Under the pieces are notes generated by a model. The model worked only from the letters and a program-made list of their open reading frames with translations. It made no database searches and had not been told where the DNA came from. Below are positions 1-7,324 of a DNA stretch of 26,594 nucleotides, one piece after another. The first letter of the stretch is position 1. Each line of letters starts with the position of its first letter. Location: positions 1 through 26,594 of the IMG/VR virus record IMGVR_UViG_3300048029_000431; one strand, given 5' to 3'. Position numbers and translations under genes: made by a program. Source of the stretch: a virus.

Positions 1-147
1 GGTCAGGGCTATCTTGCTCAGCTTGGATTGGGTGGCGCACAGGTTGATGTTAATGCACAGAAGGCATCGACTGAGCTTAAGGGGAATATTATTAACTCCA
101 TCCTTGGTAACGCAGGCGGTCTTTGGAAATCAATCTTTGGAGGATAA
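1..147 (+). CDS. C-terminal end of a late virion gene (partial)
   Basis: An open frame enters from the left edge and ends at TAA 145-147, giving the last 48 residues of a protein (…GGLWKSIFGG). The tail is rich in Gly, Ala and Asn with no catalytic motif. The next gene starts 5 bases downstream and its ribosome binding site (GGAGG, 139-143) lies inside this reading frame, so the two are co-transcribed. Since two internal-virion-type genes follow, this is probably another structural or internal virion protein, but the fragment alone cannot show that. Confidence 0.6.
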   Translation, partial: GQGYLAQLGLGGAQVDVNAQKASTELKGNIINSILGNAGGLWKSIFGG

Positions 148-152
148 GTAAG

Positions 153-1460
153 ATGGCGGGAAAAGATGAGTCAGCAAGACTCCAAGGAATGCTCAGCGAG
201 ATAGCCGGGACGGTTGGCGAGATGGGTGCTGGTCGTGATTGGGGAGCTAATGCAATTCGCCAGATTGCTCGCCCTGATAATCAGGCTATGTTTCGTGGTG
301 AGGAGTTTGGTTTAGACAACTCTGCAAACCTAATGAAGATGGGGCAGTGGGCAGAGCGTAATGGCTTTGACGATAAGTCGCGTCAGTACTTGACGCTTGC
401 CGAAGATTATCGCAAGAGGGAGACTGAAGAAGAAAAGGCGAGGCGTCTCCAAGTAGGGCGGTCATCTGTAGCCAGCCTTCAAAATGAGTATATGCGCGTG
501 CTGAAAGACCCCACCCTCATCGGGAGAGACCGAGATGCAACGCTAGCCGATCTTCAGGGCAGGATGAATGCTATTGCTGGCACGGTTGAAGGCATGGACC
601 CCGTAAGGGTTGGTCAGATTGGTCAGCAATCCGAGGCCGCAGATTTGGCTCGCCGTGATCGGGAGCAGTCTATGGATCTGCAAGCGCAGGCCAATGAGAG
701 GGCTTGGGCGTCTTTTAACCTGACAGAAGAGGCGGCGGCTCGCGCGGAAGCACAGCACCAAGAATGGGTTGCAACTGCTGATTATCGCGCCACGGAAAGA
801 CTAATAAAGCAGAATGAAGGTCGCTACAACATGGGTGTTAGGGCGGCTAAAGCGCTGGCTGGAACCGAGGGCGGGAAGGAGAAATTCCTTTCCAACCCAG
901 CTTATGCGGATATGGAGGGGGTGTGGAACGCAGTCTCTCGCCAAGTTGAACAACAACAGCTTGAACTTGAAAACGCTAAAGAGCAAGCAAACCAAAACAA
1001 GTATCAGTGGACGGACAAAAAGCTAGAGGAGCTTGGGCTTGGTGAAACAGAAATTAAACAGCTTAATGCTTTAGCAGAGGTCAATCCCGGCACGGCAAAC
1101 AAGATGGTGCTTAATCATTTAGAGCGACAGTATGCGGCGGCAGAGCCTCCGACTTCTGCAATGCTTGGCCTGTTTGAAGCGGCGGCACTTGATTACATTG
1201 AAAAAGAGAACATCAATGTAGATCCGAACGGCCTTGACTCTGAGGAGGATAAAGAGAAAGCGGCGGGAACCTTGGCCCTTAAAATGGCTGATCGCTATAT
1301 GGCTACCGGAGGCAATATCCAAGAGGCTTTGAAGGTGATTAGCGCTGAGTCTGTCAGTGGAGAGAGCGCCGGAGAAGCTGAGAGCGTAGCGGAGCAGACT
1401 GCCAGAATCATAGCCGAGGCTTTGGCGGCTCAGCAAAACGCGGCTGACCCAGATCAATGA
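153..1460 (+). CDS. Putative internal virion protein (435 aa)
   Basis: The ATG at 153 is preferred over a TTG at 123 because GGAGG at 139-143 sits 9 bases before it and the previous gene ends at 147. The 435-residue product is almost entirely charged and Ala/Gln/Glu-rich, with long predicted helical or coiled-coil stretches (for example around residues 165-275) and no transmembrane segment or signal peptide. It overlaps the next gene by ATGA (1457-1460), so translation is coupled. Its position, just before a 1020-residue protein at the end of a podovirus late operon, matches internal virion (ejectosome) proteins that leave the capsid with the DNA. That function is inferred from position and composition; no specific family motif was recognised. 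Confidence 0.6.
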   Translation: MAGKDESARLQGMLSEIAGTVGEMGAGRDWGANAIRQIARPDNQAMFRGEEFGLDNSANLMKMGQWAERNGFDDKSRQYLTLAEDYRKRETEEEKARRLQVGRSSVASLQNEYMRVLKDPTLIGRDRDATLADLQGRMNAIAGTVEGMDPVRVGQIGQQSEAADLARRDREQSMDLQAQANERAWASFNLTEEAAARAEAQHQEWVATADYRATERLIKQNEGRYNMGVRAAKALAGTEGGKEKFLSNPAYADMEGVWNAVSRQVEQQQLELENAKEQANQNKYQWTDKKLEELGLGETEIKQLNALAEVNPGTANKMVLNHLERQYAAAEPPTSAMLGLFEAAALDYIEKENINVDPNGLDSEEDKEKAAGTLALKMADRYMATGGNIQEALKVISAESVSGESAGEAESVAEQTARIIAEALAAQQNAADPDQ

Positions 1461-4400
1461 GCGCCAGAGAACAGCTTGCCGAAATAACGCGGATGGAGGA
1501 GCAAGCCGCCGCGCTTGGTCTTGCCGATCAGCTTAACGAAAACTTTGCCATCATGCGGCGAGAAGCTGTTGCGACTGGTAGCGGGTGGGACAAGCAGAAC
1601 GAAGACCTTGAGGGCCAGCTTGCAGAGAAAGACCAGCGAAGCCAAGCAAACAAAAAGGATCTTGAGAGGCGACAGGAGGAAGCGCAGAAAGACCTTGATG
1701 AGATTGCCATCATGGAGGCTCAGGCAAAAGAGCTGGGCATATATGACAAGCTGGAGGAAAACTTTTCCATCATGCGGCGCGAGGCCGTTGATGATTTAGA
1801 GGTCGGCTCTGAAGTCCTTGGCTTTATTAACTCTGCCCGAGAGGGCGCATCGTTCGGCGTTCTGGGTGATGAGGCGCGGGCGGCTGGGCGACTAGCCCCA
1901 TACCTCATGCTATCTGCCTACACCAAGGCCCTGCCTACTGATCTGCTTGGCGAAAAATATACCGAGTTTGTCGGTGATGAAAGGGCAAGAGAGAAAGAGT
2001 TTGTGGATGACCACGGCGCGGCAGATTTTATTGCTCGCTTTGGGGGTGGCCTTGCGTCCGGCTCTGCTTTGAGCAGAGCATTCGGCGTGGGGCAGTCAGC
2101 TAAAGAAGGTGCGCTGAGGCAGGGCGGCGCGGCTGGAATAGAGGGTTTTCTGTACGGATTCAGCGAAGGGGATGGTGACTTTGAAAAGCGTCTAGTAGAC
2201 GGGTTGAAGCTAGGTGGCGGTACTGCACTGCTTGGCTCTGGGTTCGGCGCTATTGCTGGCAGGGCTGAAGGCAACATCGCCAAGAATGAGGCTCAGAGAC
2301 AAGAGCTGTTAAAGATCCGGCAGAAAAAAGTAGCTGAGTTAAACAGGCCAACGTCAGATAGCAATGAGGTCATAGATCAGGCGACACGCTATCTCAGTGA
2401 GGTGGCTGAAGACTACACCCGCCAGACGGGGAAGCCTTTGACCGGCGCTGACTACGGTATTGCCCTGCGGAAAATGCAACAGGAGACAGGGCTTTCTACC
2501 AAGCGCTTGCGCCATGCTGAAATGGAAACAGGCAGAGAGTTAATTGATTTCCGCAAGGCAACCCTTGAGGAGTTAAGGGCCAAGAACAGCACGCTGGCAG
2601 ATGAGGTCGGGTTTACTGGTGATGGATATAACCCCAGCAAGCTGAAGCGGTGGGTTACTAAGGCAATCAGGCCGCTAGCAAAGCACGGCGAGCAGTGGGT
2701 GAGCAAGTCGTTCGGCGGCGCTATTCAACGCACAGCAGGCAAAATTGTCCAGCGGCAGTATTTTGCTGAAGAGGCAATGAAGACTCAGCCGATACTTAAT
2801 TTTCAGAAGGTTTCCGCTCAGGACGGGGAGATACAGCGCCGCATCCTCAATATGTCCAACATTAAAAAGAAGAATCCAAACAAAAATTTTGATGAACGAA
2901 AGGAACAGCATGACGCTTTGGTTGCCCACATCAGGAGAGAGTATGGCGATCAGGCCGACGATCTTCTTGATGGAATGAAGCAGATACAGGCTCAGCTACA
3001 AAAAACCAATGCGGGGTTACGCCGGAGCGTTGACGGCGACATCCCTCAAGATCCTTATTACTGGCCCTCCGTGTTTAAAAAGGATGGCGGTTATGCAAGC
3101 GAGAGGGGGCCGTCTAGCCGCCAGAATTTTACCTCTGAATACGAGCAGAACAGAAATCTTCTAGAGGTGGGTGATTCGCTTTTGCCTAACTACGAGGAGC
3201 CTGTTATCGCGGCGATGTCTCATATCAGGAAGGCTATCGCGCAAACGGAAGCGTTCGATCAAATGAGGCTCAAAAATTACGCCGCTACTCGAGCGGAGCT
3301 GAGAGCGGCAACTCAGCAGGGAACCAAGAAGCAACGCAATGAGGCTAAGCGTAAGCTGGATTCATTTGAGAATCAGATTCGTACTGGTCAGCGCCTTCAG
3401 ATGGAGATGCAGAACGCGCTTAAAGATCAGGGCGCTGGTACGCAGGCTCAGATGGCGGCAGGCGACACGCTCAACACTCTGATTGTCTACGGTCAAAGAG
3501 GGCCGGATGCGTGGCTTTCAAACCTTAGAAAAGCCGCGTACATGGGAACAATCGGCAACCCGTACTCCGCAGTTTTAAACCTTGGTGACATTGCTAACTC
3601 GTTTGTCAACTTTGGTGCAGAGAATACTGTTGCGGCAATGAAGGATCTGTTCGCCAAGAAAGGTATTGCTATGACGGTGGAGGATGTTGGCCTTGCTAAT
3701 CAGGCAACGGGCGAGTTCCTTCAGGAAAATGTTGGCAAATGGACTCAGCGCTTCAGTGCCGCGTCAGATCAAGTGTTTCAGAAAAGCGGCTTCCGCGCAG
3801 TCGATCAGTTCGGCAAGAACGTAGCCATGAACGCGGCTCTCAAGAAGGGGAAAGAGTTAATTCGCAAGGGCAAGTTTGATGATGAATGGGGCTTTGCGTT
3901 CACGCCGAATGAGATGGCTCGCCTCAAGCGCGATTTAATGAAGGGCGAGAAAACCGATATTGTTACAGAGTTTGCCGCCGCCAACATCGCCAGACTCCAG
4001 CCTTCTAATATGGCGCAGATGCCTAAGTGGTACTTGGAGCATCCTAATTGGCGCGTACTTTGGATGCTGAAGACGTTTGCCATGAAGCAGATTGACCAGC
4101 TTGAGCGTCTTGTTGTGCAGGAATGGAAGAACGGCAACAAGAAAGACGCGATGAAGAATGCGCTGGCGTATATGTTTGTGGTCGGTGGCACTAATGCCGC
4201 GCTGATGGAGGGCAGGCAGGCAATCAAGGGTGATGTGCCTGACCCAGCAAACTTCCCTGCGCGTTACAGGGATTGGGCGCTAGGCGTTGCCTCAATTAAC
4301 TTGCTATCCAGCTACCAATTTGAGAAGTCGCGGCAGGACGGGGCGGCGGCGCTGGTTCCAAGCATTACCCCAATCGGCGAAATGGTCATGGCTCCGGCGG

Positions 4401-4519
4401 CAGACGTAATTACCTATGCCGGTGATCCTGACAAGATGGATGAGTTCTTAGAAGACAGCGAAACCCTTGGCTGGCTACCGTTTGGCAGGCTGGTTCAAAG
4501 CTGGATAGAGGATGATTAG
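1457..4519 (+). CDS. Large internal virion protein with N-terminal duplication (1020 aa)
   Basis: This is the last gene of the late operon, starting in a 4-base overlap with its neighbour. Visible parts are an N-terminal tandem duplication (residues about 7-38 and 80-111, both containing NF.IMRREAV), a glycine/alanine-rich weakly hydrophobic segment near residues 250-270 (LGGGTALLGSGFGAIAG), long charged helical regions, and a C-terminal half with two more hydrophobic patches (around YMGTIGNPYSAVLNLGDIA and AYMFVVGGTNAALMEG). Size, place and glycine-rich hydrophobic patches fit the largest ejected protein of podoviruses, the one proposed to cross the host envelope (T7 gp16-like role). No lytic transglycosylase motif was recognised. 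Function is inferred; the protein being a virion component is fairly likely. Confidence 0.65.
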   Translation: MSAREQLAEITRMEEQAAALGLADQLNENFAIMRREAVATGSGWDKQNEDLEGQLAEKDQRSQANKKDLERRQEEAQKDLDEIAIMEAQAKELGIYDKLEENFSIMRREAVDDLEVGSEVLGFINSAREGASFGVLGDEARAAGRLAPYLMLSAYTKALPTDLLGEKYTEFVGDERAREKEFVDDHGAADFIARFGGGLASGSALSRAFGVGQSAKEGALRQGGAAGIEGFLYGFSEGDGDFEKRLVDGLKLGGGTALLGSGFGAIAGRAEGNIAKNEAQRQELLKIRQKKVAELNRPTSDSNEVIDQATRYLSEVAEDYTRQTGKPLTGADYGIALRKMQQETGLSTKRLRHAEMETGRELIDFRKATLEELRAKNSTLADEVGFTGDGYNPSKLKRWVTKAIRPLAKHGEQWVSKSFGGAIQRTAGKIVQRQYFAEEAMKTQPILNFQKVSAQDGEIQRRILNMSNIKKKNPNKNFDERKEQHDALVAHIRREYGDQADDLLDGMKQIQAQLQKTNAGLRRSVDGDIPQDPYYWPSVFKKDGGYASERGPSSRQNFTSEYEQNRNLLEVGDSLLPNYEEPVIAAMSHIRKAIAQTEAFDQMRLKNYAATRAELRAATQQGTKKQRNEAKRKLDSFENQIRTGQRLQMEMQNALKDQGAGTQAQMAAGDTLNTLIVYGQRGPDAWLSNLRKAAYMGTIGNPYSAVLNLGDIANSFVNFGAENTVAAMKDLFAKKGIAMTVEDVGLANQATGEFLQENVGKWTQRFSAASDQVFQKSGFRAVDQFGKNVAMNAALKKGKELIRKGKFDDEWGFAFTPNEMARLKRDLMKGEKTDIVTEFAAANIARLQPSNMAQMPKWYLEHPNWRVLWMLKTFAMKQIDQLERLVVQEWKNGNKKDAMKNALAYMFVVGGTNAALMEGRQAIKGDVPDPANFPARYRDWALGVASINLLSSYQFEKSRQDGAAALVPSITPIGEMVMAPAADVITYAGDPDKMDEFLEDSETLGWLPFGRLVQSWIEDD

Positions 4520-4522
4520 TAA

Positions 4523-4681
4523 TCAATCCTTTTTGCGGTAGCCCTGTCGGTACAGCTCAATCAACTCCACCAGCTCAGCCGGTGGGGTTTTATCTTTGGG
4601 GTGTTCAATGATAACGGCGAATATAATCTTGCCGTCTTCGTCGCCAAACCACCATGTCTTATCAACCCATCCTTCAATCAC
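4523..4681 (-). CDS. Small protein of unknown function, last gene of early operon (52 aa)
   Basis: A GTG at 4681-4679 overlaps the NinG stop (GTGA) and has GGAGG 7 bases upstream. A longer frame from an ATG at 4738 would overlap NinG by 61 bases and is less likely. The 52-residue product has a Trp-rich beta-like start (VIEGWVDKTWWFGDEDGKII) and a helical tail ending in KKD. It is the promoter-distal gene of the minus operon and converges with the late operon, with only 3 bases between the two stop codons. The family is not recognised. Confidence 0.6.
   Translation of the reverse strand: MIEGWVDKTWWFGDEDGKIIFAVIIEHPKDKTPPAELVELIELYRQGYRKKD
4567..4591 (+). terminator. Candidate intrinsic terminator of the late operon
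   Basis: CCACC (4567-4571) pairs with GGTGG (4581-4585), and an inner GC/GC pair closes around a TCA loop. GGTTTTATCTTT follows on the plus strand. It lies 48 bases past the end of the last late gene but inside a small gene on the opposite strand, so it must serve both as terminator and as antisense coding sequence. The U-run is interrupted, so strength is uncertain. Confidence 0.45.
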
Positions 4682-5094
4682 AGAAAGTCCTCCAGCGGTA
4701 GCACTCCGGTGACGCCGCATTCTCTGGCCTGTAAGCAAATGTCATATTGATGTTTCCAGTGGGCGCTCAGCTCCCCCTTACCCTTGGTCTTGCGGTACAT
4801 CTTGGCTAGCTGAACGTCATCACGTAGCTCGCGCAGTCTCTCCCGCTCCCAATCAGTCAGGAGTCGCTCCATCCAGTGACCGCTCTCAATACGGTGACAA
4901 CCCATACAGGCTGGACGAGCATTGAGAGTCGAGAAGCGAACGCTCCAGTGGCCGCGAGAATATCCATGACTGCAATCCAATCCCTGATGATTGTGATGAT
5001 ACTTAGTCCCGCACCGGCAACAGGTCCAATCGTAGCTTTCCCGTATCGCCAAACTGAACCACTTATCCGCTTGGGTAATTTTGATGCCACCCAT
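4678..5094 (-). CDS. ninG: NinG (Rap)-like recombination nuclease
   Basis: The 138-residue protein has paired cysteines C25/C26-R-C28, then LDCSHGYSRGHWSVRF (about residues 39-54) and NARPACMGCHRIESGH (about 58-73). This is the metal-binding HNH-like signature of lambda NinG/Rap, which helps RecA-type and phage recombination by cutting branched structures. The DCsH.ySRg…R…N..a.C..C order is the key match. The start ATG at 5094 overlaps the stop of the preceding membrane microprotein as TGATG, with a G-rich ribosome site upstream. NinB lies two genes upstream, recreating part of the lambda nin region. The family call is strong; junction-resolving activity is taken from the family. Confidence 0.85.
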   Translation of the reverse strand: MGGIKITQADKWFSLAIRESYDWTCCRCGTKYHHNHQGLDCSHGYSRGHWSVRFSTLNARPACMGCHRIESGHWMERLLTDWERERLRELRDDVQLAKMYRKTKGKGELSAHWKHQYDICLQARECGVTGVLPLEDFL

Positions 5095-5225
5095 CAGAAA
5101 TACCCCCTCTCAATTAACTGAAATATCAACGTCAACAAGAAGACGCCTAGAAGCGACCACAGGGCCTCGTTATCCCAACCTATGCGATGCCATTGCCTAA
5201 GTAATATCTTCCTAGCACGGCTCAT
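5094..5225 (-). CDS. Single-pass membrane microprotein (43 aa)
   Basis: The start ATG at 5225 overlaps the NinB stop as ATGA, and the stop overlaps the NinG start as TGATG, so this frame is locked between two recognised genes. The N-terminus is strongly basic (MSRARKILLRQWHR) and is followed by one hydrophobic segment (about residues 24-37, LWSLLGVFLLTLIF), then a short charged end. This suggests an inner-membrane protein with the N-terminus inside. It is too short and too isolated from other lysis genes to call a holin. An upstream extension to 116 aa exists but runs antiparallel-free through NinB in another frame, so it is rejected as a shadow. Confidence 0.6.
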   Translation of the reverse strand: MSRARKILLRQWHRIGWDNEALWSLLGVFLLTLIFQLIERGYF

Positions 5226-5650
5226 ATACGGCCTCCTGTGGGCTGTCCTTGGAATAGTTGTGGCATTTGCATGGCAATCCCGGTGTTCTGGGCTAGTGCA
5301 TCCAGCAAAATGTCCACGGATTCGGACAGCTCCTTGGTGTCGAGGTCGGATGAGTGTTGTTTGCTGTACACCTTGTCGAGAATGGGCAGGTAGAAGATCT
5401 CCTTCACTGCTGTTTCGGAGTAGGGAATCTCCATCTTTCCCCAAGGGTGGGGTCGGGTGTAGCCAGCGTCATTCAGTTCCTCTGCAATCTGACGAAACAG
5501 CAGGTGCAGGGCATTATTTTGGGATGAGCTTCTTGTCTCGCGCTTGATGGAATAGCGGCGCTCAGTACCCTCCTCAAGCTGATCCATAACAAACTGACAA
5601 AACCTTTTTGCCGCATCACGGCTATCAACCAGCCAGCTCTCGCCGCTCAT
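5222..5650 (-). CDS. ninB: NinB-like recombination mediator
   Basis: The 142-residue protein carries the NinB/Orf arrangement: a short beta N-terminus, then R.TRSSSQNNALHLLFRQIA (residues about 38-57), then a helical segment with VKEIFYLPILDKVY and a final helix SVDILLDALAQNTGI. Lambda Orf/NinB binds single-stranded DNA and can replace RecFOR in loading recombinase. It overlaps the upstream gene by 26 bases and the next gene by ATGA. Pairing with NinG supports the call. The C-terminal dozen residues (Gln/Pro-rich) are not conserved in the family as I know it. Confidence 0.82.
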   Translation of the reverse strand: MSGESWLVDSRDAAKRFCQFVMDQLEEGTERRYSIKRETRSSSQNNALHLLFRQIAEELNDAGYTRPHPWGKMEIPYSETAVKEIFYLPILDKVYSKQHSSDLDTKELSESVDILLDALAQNTGIAMQMPQLFQGQPTGGRI

Positions 5651-5900
5651 CGGACACCCCCCATCGCTTAGTCACCCATTCTCTGCGCCAAGCCACGTTT
5701 TCATAGGTGACCCACTGCGTTACGGAGTCCTCTGCCCCTACGATGCGGAAGTAATCCTGCGAGACACCCATGACAATGGCTTGCCTAGCCCTCGCTTTCT
5801 CCCAGCCGAAATGCTCACAGAGCTGGGCATGAGTGAAGTCACGGGGGAATGCCTGACGAATCTTGGTAATGTCTTCCAGTGCTGTGCCGTTGAAGGTCAT
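5625..5900 (-). CDS. Small possible winged-helix protein (91 aa)
   Basis: The ATG at 5900 overlaps the upstream stop as ATGA, and the 3' end overlaps NinB by 26 bases. Residues about 10-45 (ITKIRQAFPRDFTHAQLCEH, then GWEKARARQAIVMG) read like a helix-turn-helix in which the second helix follows an alanine/arginine-rich turn, and the rest looks like a short wing. It has no cysteines or membrane segment. Similar small HTH-like proteins are frequent in phage replication blocks. The family is not recognised, so DNA binding is only a suggestion. Confidence 0.6.
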   Translation of the reverse strand: MTFNGTALEDITKIRQAFPRDFTHAQLCEHFGWEKARARQAIVMGVSQDYFRIVGAEDSVTQWVTYENVAWRREWVTKRWGVSDERRELAG

Positions 5901-6307
5901 ACCTCTTCACCCCGCTTGTTCTTGTCGTAGGGCAGGGCGGTCATTTTCTCTGACGCCTCGGCAACCATCCGCTTGATTGACTCAAGGTTGGCATCCTTGT
6001 GCGCCTCAATGTCCTCTGGGGTGATTGTGATGCTGTTTGGTCGGATAGGCTGACCCTCGCACCTGTTGCAAAACTCAAGCCAGCCCTCAAATTGAAGGCC
6101 GCGCCTCATGGATATCTTTGACCAATCAGGCTTACTGCCGCCGTCCCAACCGTCCAAGACGTTATGGGCATACCGCGCCCGCCACGACTCTCCTCTAGCG
6201 TGAACAACTTTAAGCATTCGCCAATCAGACTTGTCTCCGCAGGATTGGCAGACGCCGGGGGGTTGCTGAAACCCGGAAGGTTTGTAGGTGTCTGGTGCAT
6301 CAAACAT
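5897..6307 (-). CDS. Small zinc-ribbon-like protein (136 aa)
   Basis: The ATG at 6307 has GAGG 9 bases upstream and overlaps the end of the replication initiator by 8 bases; a TTG five codons earlier is the less likely start. The protein has two knuckles, CQSC (residues 20-23) and CNRC (residues 80-83), which could together bind one zinc ion, with a tryptophan-rich stretch between and a charged helical tail. It sits between the initiator and recombination genes, so a nucleic-acid role is plausible. The family is not recognised. Confidence 0.65.
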   Translation of the reverse strand: MFDAPDTYKPSGFQQPPGVCQSCGDKSDWRMLKVVHARGESWRARYAHNVLDGWDGGSKPDWSKISMRRGLQFEGWLEFCNRCEGQPIRPNSITITPEDIEAHKDANLESIKRMVAEASEKMTALPYDKNKRGEEV

Positions 6308-7007
6308 GGTATTTGCCCTCAAATATCTTTGCGTAATTGGCTGGCTTGGTTATCCACTCAAGGTCGGCACGGAACGGGGGCTTCCCGTCACGGCCCTCAA
6401 TGCCGCCGGTTAGGAATTTGGATTGGCTGACGTAGCCGAAATACTTTTCCCAGACTTCAATGCTGGGGAGGTCACCCTCGCGCCACCTCTGCTTAATGTA
6501 TCCCTCCCTCTGCTTGGTCAGCTTGCGAACAGGGGGGAGCATGGGGAGAATCTGGTGATACAGCCCGACAATCTCTTGAACGGGAATCTTTGATGGGGGA
6601 CTACAGGGGGTTATTGTTTTATGTTTGTTATCATGTAGAACAACCGGCGATTCCGCCGCTTCTGAACCGGCGATTTCGCCACTTGCATCCGGCGATTTCG
6701 CCACATGAAGAAACTCGGGGGCTACAGACCAGTACGTTGTTCGATTAAAGCGTTCGGGTTGCCTCGTAACTACATGATTAGCCTCAACTAACCCCTTCAT
6801 TATTCGCCTTAGCTGGTCTACGGACAGGTATTGATGCCACTCGGCCAGTGATTCATAGCTGTGTCGCACCCACCATCTGCCATCAAAATAGTATTCATCC
6901 CCCCCTTGGATTGCTCGCTGAGTCTGAAGGTAGCCAAGGTTGTACAGGACGATGGCCTGATTGATCCCCAAGCGAGCCGCTACCTCTGGATTAAAATGGT
7001 GTGTCAT
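6300..7007 (-). CDS. Phage replication initiator (lambda O-type, winged helix)
   Basis: The 235-residue product has an N-terminal winged-helix region: FNPEVAARLGINQAIVLYNL, then WWVRHSYESLAEWHQYLS, VDQLRRIMKGLVEANHVV and FNRTTYWSV. After a low-complexity linker (about residues 110-140) comes a C-terminal domain with WEKYFGYVSQSKFLTG, KPPFRADLEWITKPANYAKI and EGKY, typical of phage replisome organisers. Such proteins bind the origin and recruit host DnaB. No helicase or loader gene is present here, so host DnaB/DnaC would be needed. The ATG at 7007 overlaps the previous stop as ATGA; a GTG two codons earlier is possible. The call is strong at the level of role. Confidence 0.82.
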   Translation of the reverse strand: MTHHFNPEVAARLGINQAIVLYNLGYLQTQRAIQGGDEYYFDGRWWVRHSYESLAEWHQYLSVDQLRRIMKGLVEANHVVTRQPERFNRTTYWSVAPEFLHVAKSPDASGEIAGSEAAESPVVLHDNKHKTITPCSPPSKIPVQEIVGLYHQILPMLPPVRKLTKQREGYIKQRWREGDLPSIEVWEKYFGYVSQSKFLTGGIEGRDGKPPFRADLEWITKPANYAKIFEGKYHV

Positions 7008-7168
7008 TGGCACATCTGCTTCTCTTGCCGCACATACTCAGCACTGAGCCAATACTCGCGGGCCTTTTTGTATTCCTTCTTGAGCCTCCTTTTGCGCTTC
7101 TTAAGCCGCTCTATTTCTTGGATGACAAAAATCATTTCCATTTCTACTTCGTAATGATGTCTATTCAT
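7004..7168 (-). CDS. Basic coiled-coil microprotein (54 aa)
   Basis: The frame runs from ATG 7168 (GAGG ten bases upstream) to TGA 7006-7004, which overlaps the initiator start as ATGA. The product begins MNRHHYEVEMEMIF and continues into a highly basic helix (IERLKKRKRRLKKEYKKARE), ending KQMCQ. It looks like a short coiled coil that could bind nucleic acid or partner with the initiator. The exact start/stop overlap argues it is real. No family is recognised. Confidence 0.65.
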   Translation of the reverse strand: MNRHHYEVEMEMIFVIQEIERLKKRKRRLKKEYKKAREYWLSAEYVRQEKQMCQ

Positions 7169-7228
7169 ATCCGACTAGCCTCAGTTAAATGAAAGGCCGG
7201 TTTTGATAATCCAGACCGGAAACTGGAA

Positions 7229-7261
7229 TCCACGGGAGTGGAGTACACTCTGCCCCGTGGA
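7229..7261. repeat. Inverted repeat / hairpin upstream of the replication initiator
   Basis: TCCACGGG (7229-7236) pairs with CCCGTGGA (7254-7261), and inside it AGTG pairs with CACT around GAGTA. The element lies in the 156-base gap between the unknown 219-aa gene and the 54-aa microprotein, in the transcript that feeds the initiator. No U-run follows on either strand, so it is not a simple terminator. It may be a processing site, origin element or translational control structure. Confidence 0.5.
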
Positions 7262-7320
7262 CAGTGGGGGTATGCTCAGCTTTGACTTTCCACGGCCTCT
7301 GCTGGTGTATCCCCCTGTCC
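7259..7320. repeat. Second, imperfect long inverted repeat
   Basis: GGACAGTGGGGGTATGCTCAGC (as two blocks, 7259-7280) is an imperfect inverted copy of GCTGGTGTATCCCCCTGTCC (7301-7320). The core GGACAG…GGGG…TA pairs across a 20-base centre. It abuts the 7229-7261 hairpin, so nearly the whole gap is palindromic. A replication origin or an mRNA structure is possible; no iterons or DnaA boxes are visible. Confidence 0.45.
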
Positions 7321-7324
7321 GCTC

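Noticed and set aside
4876-5121. Plus-strand frame opposite NinG
   Set aside because: Shadow of a recognised gene with conserved cysteine motifs on the minus strand.
7169-7324. Stop-codon readthrough extension of the 219-aa gene
   Set aside because: The frame after its TGA stays open for about 50 codons, but that is expected by chance fairly often and it crosses the palindromes; no start with a ribosome site.
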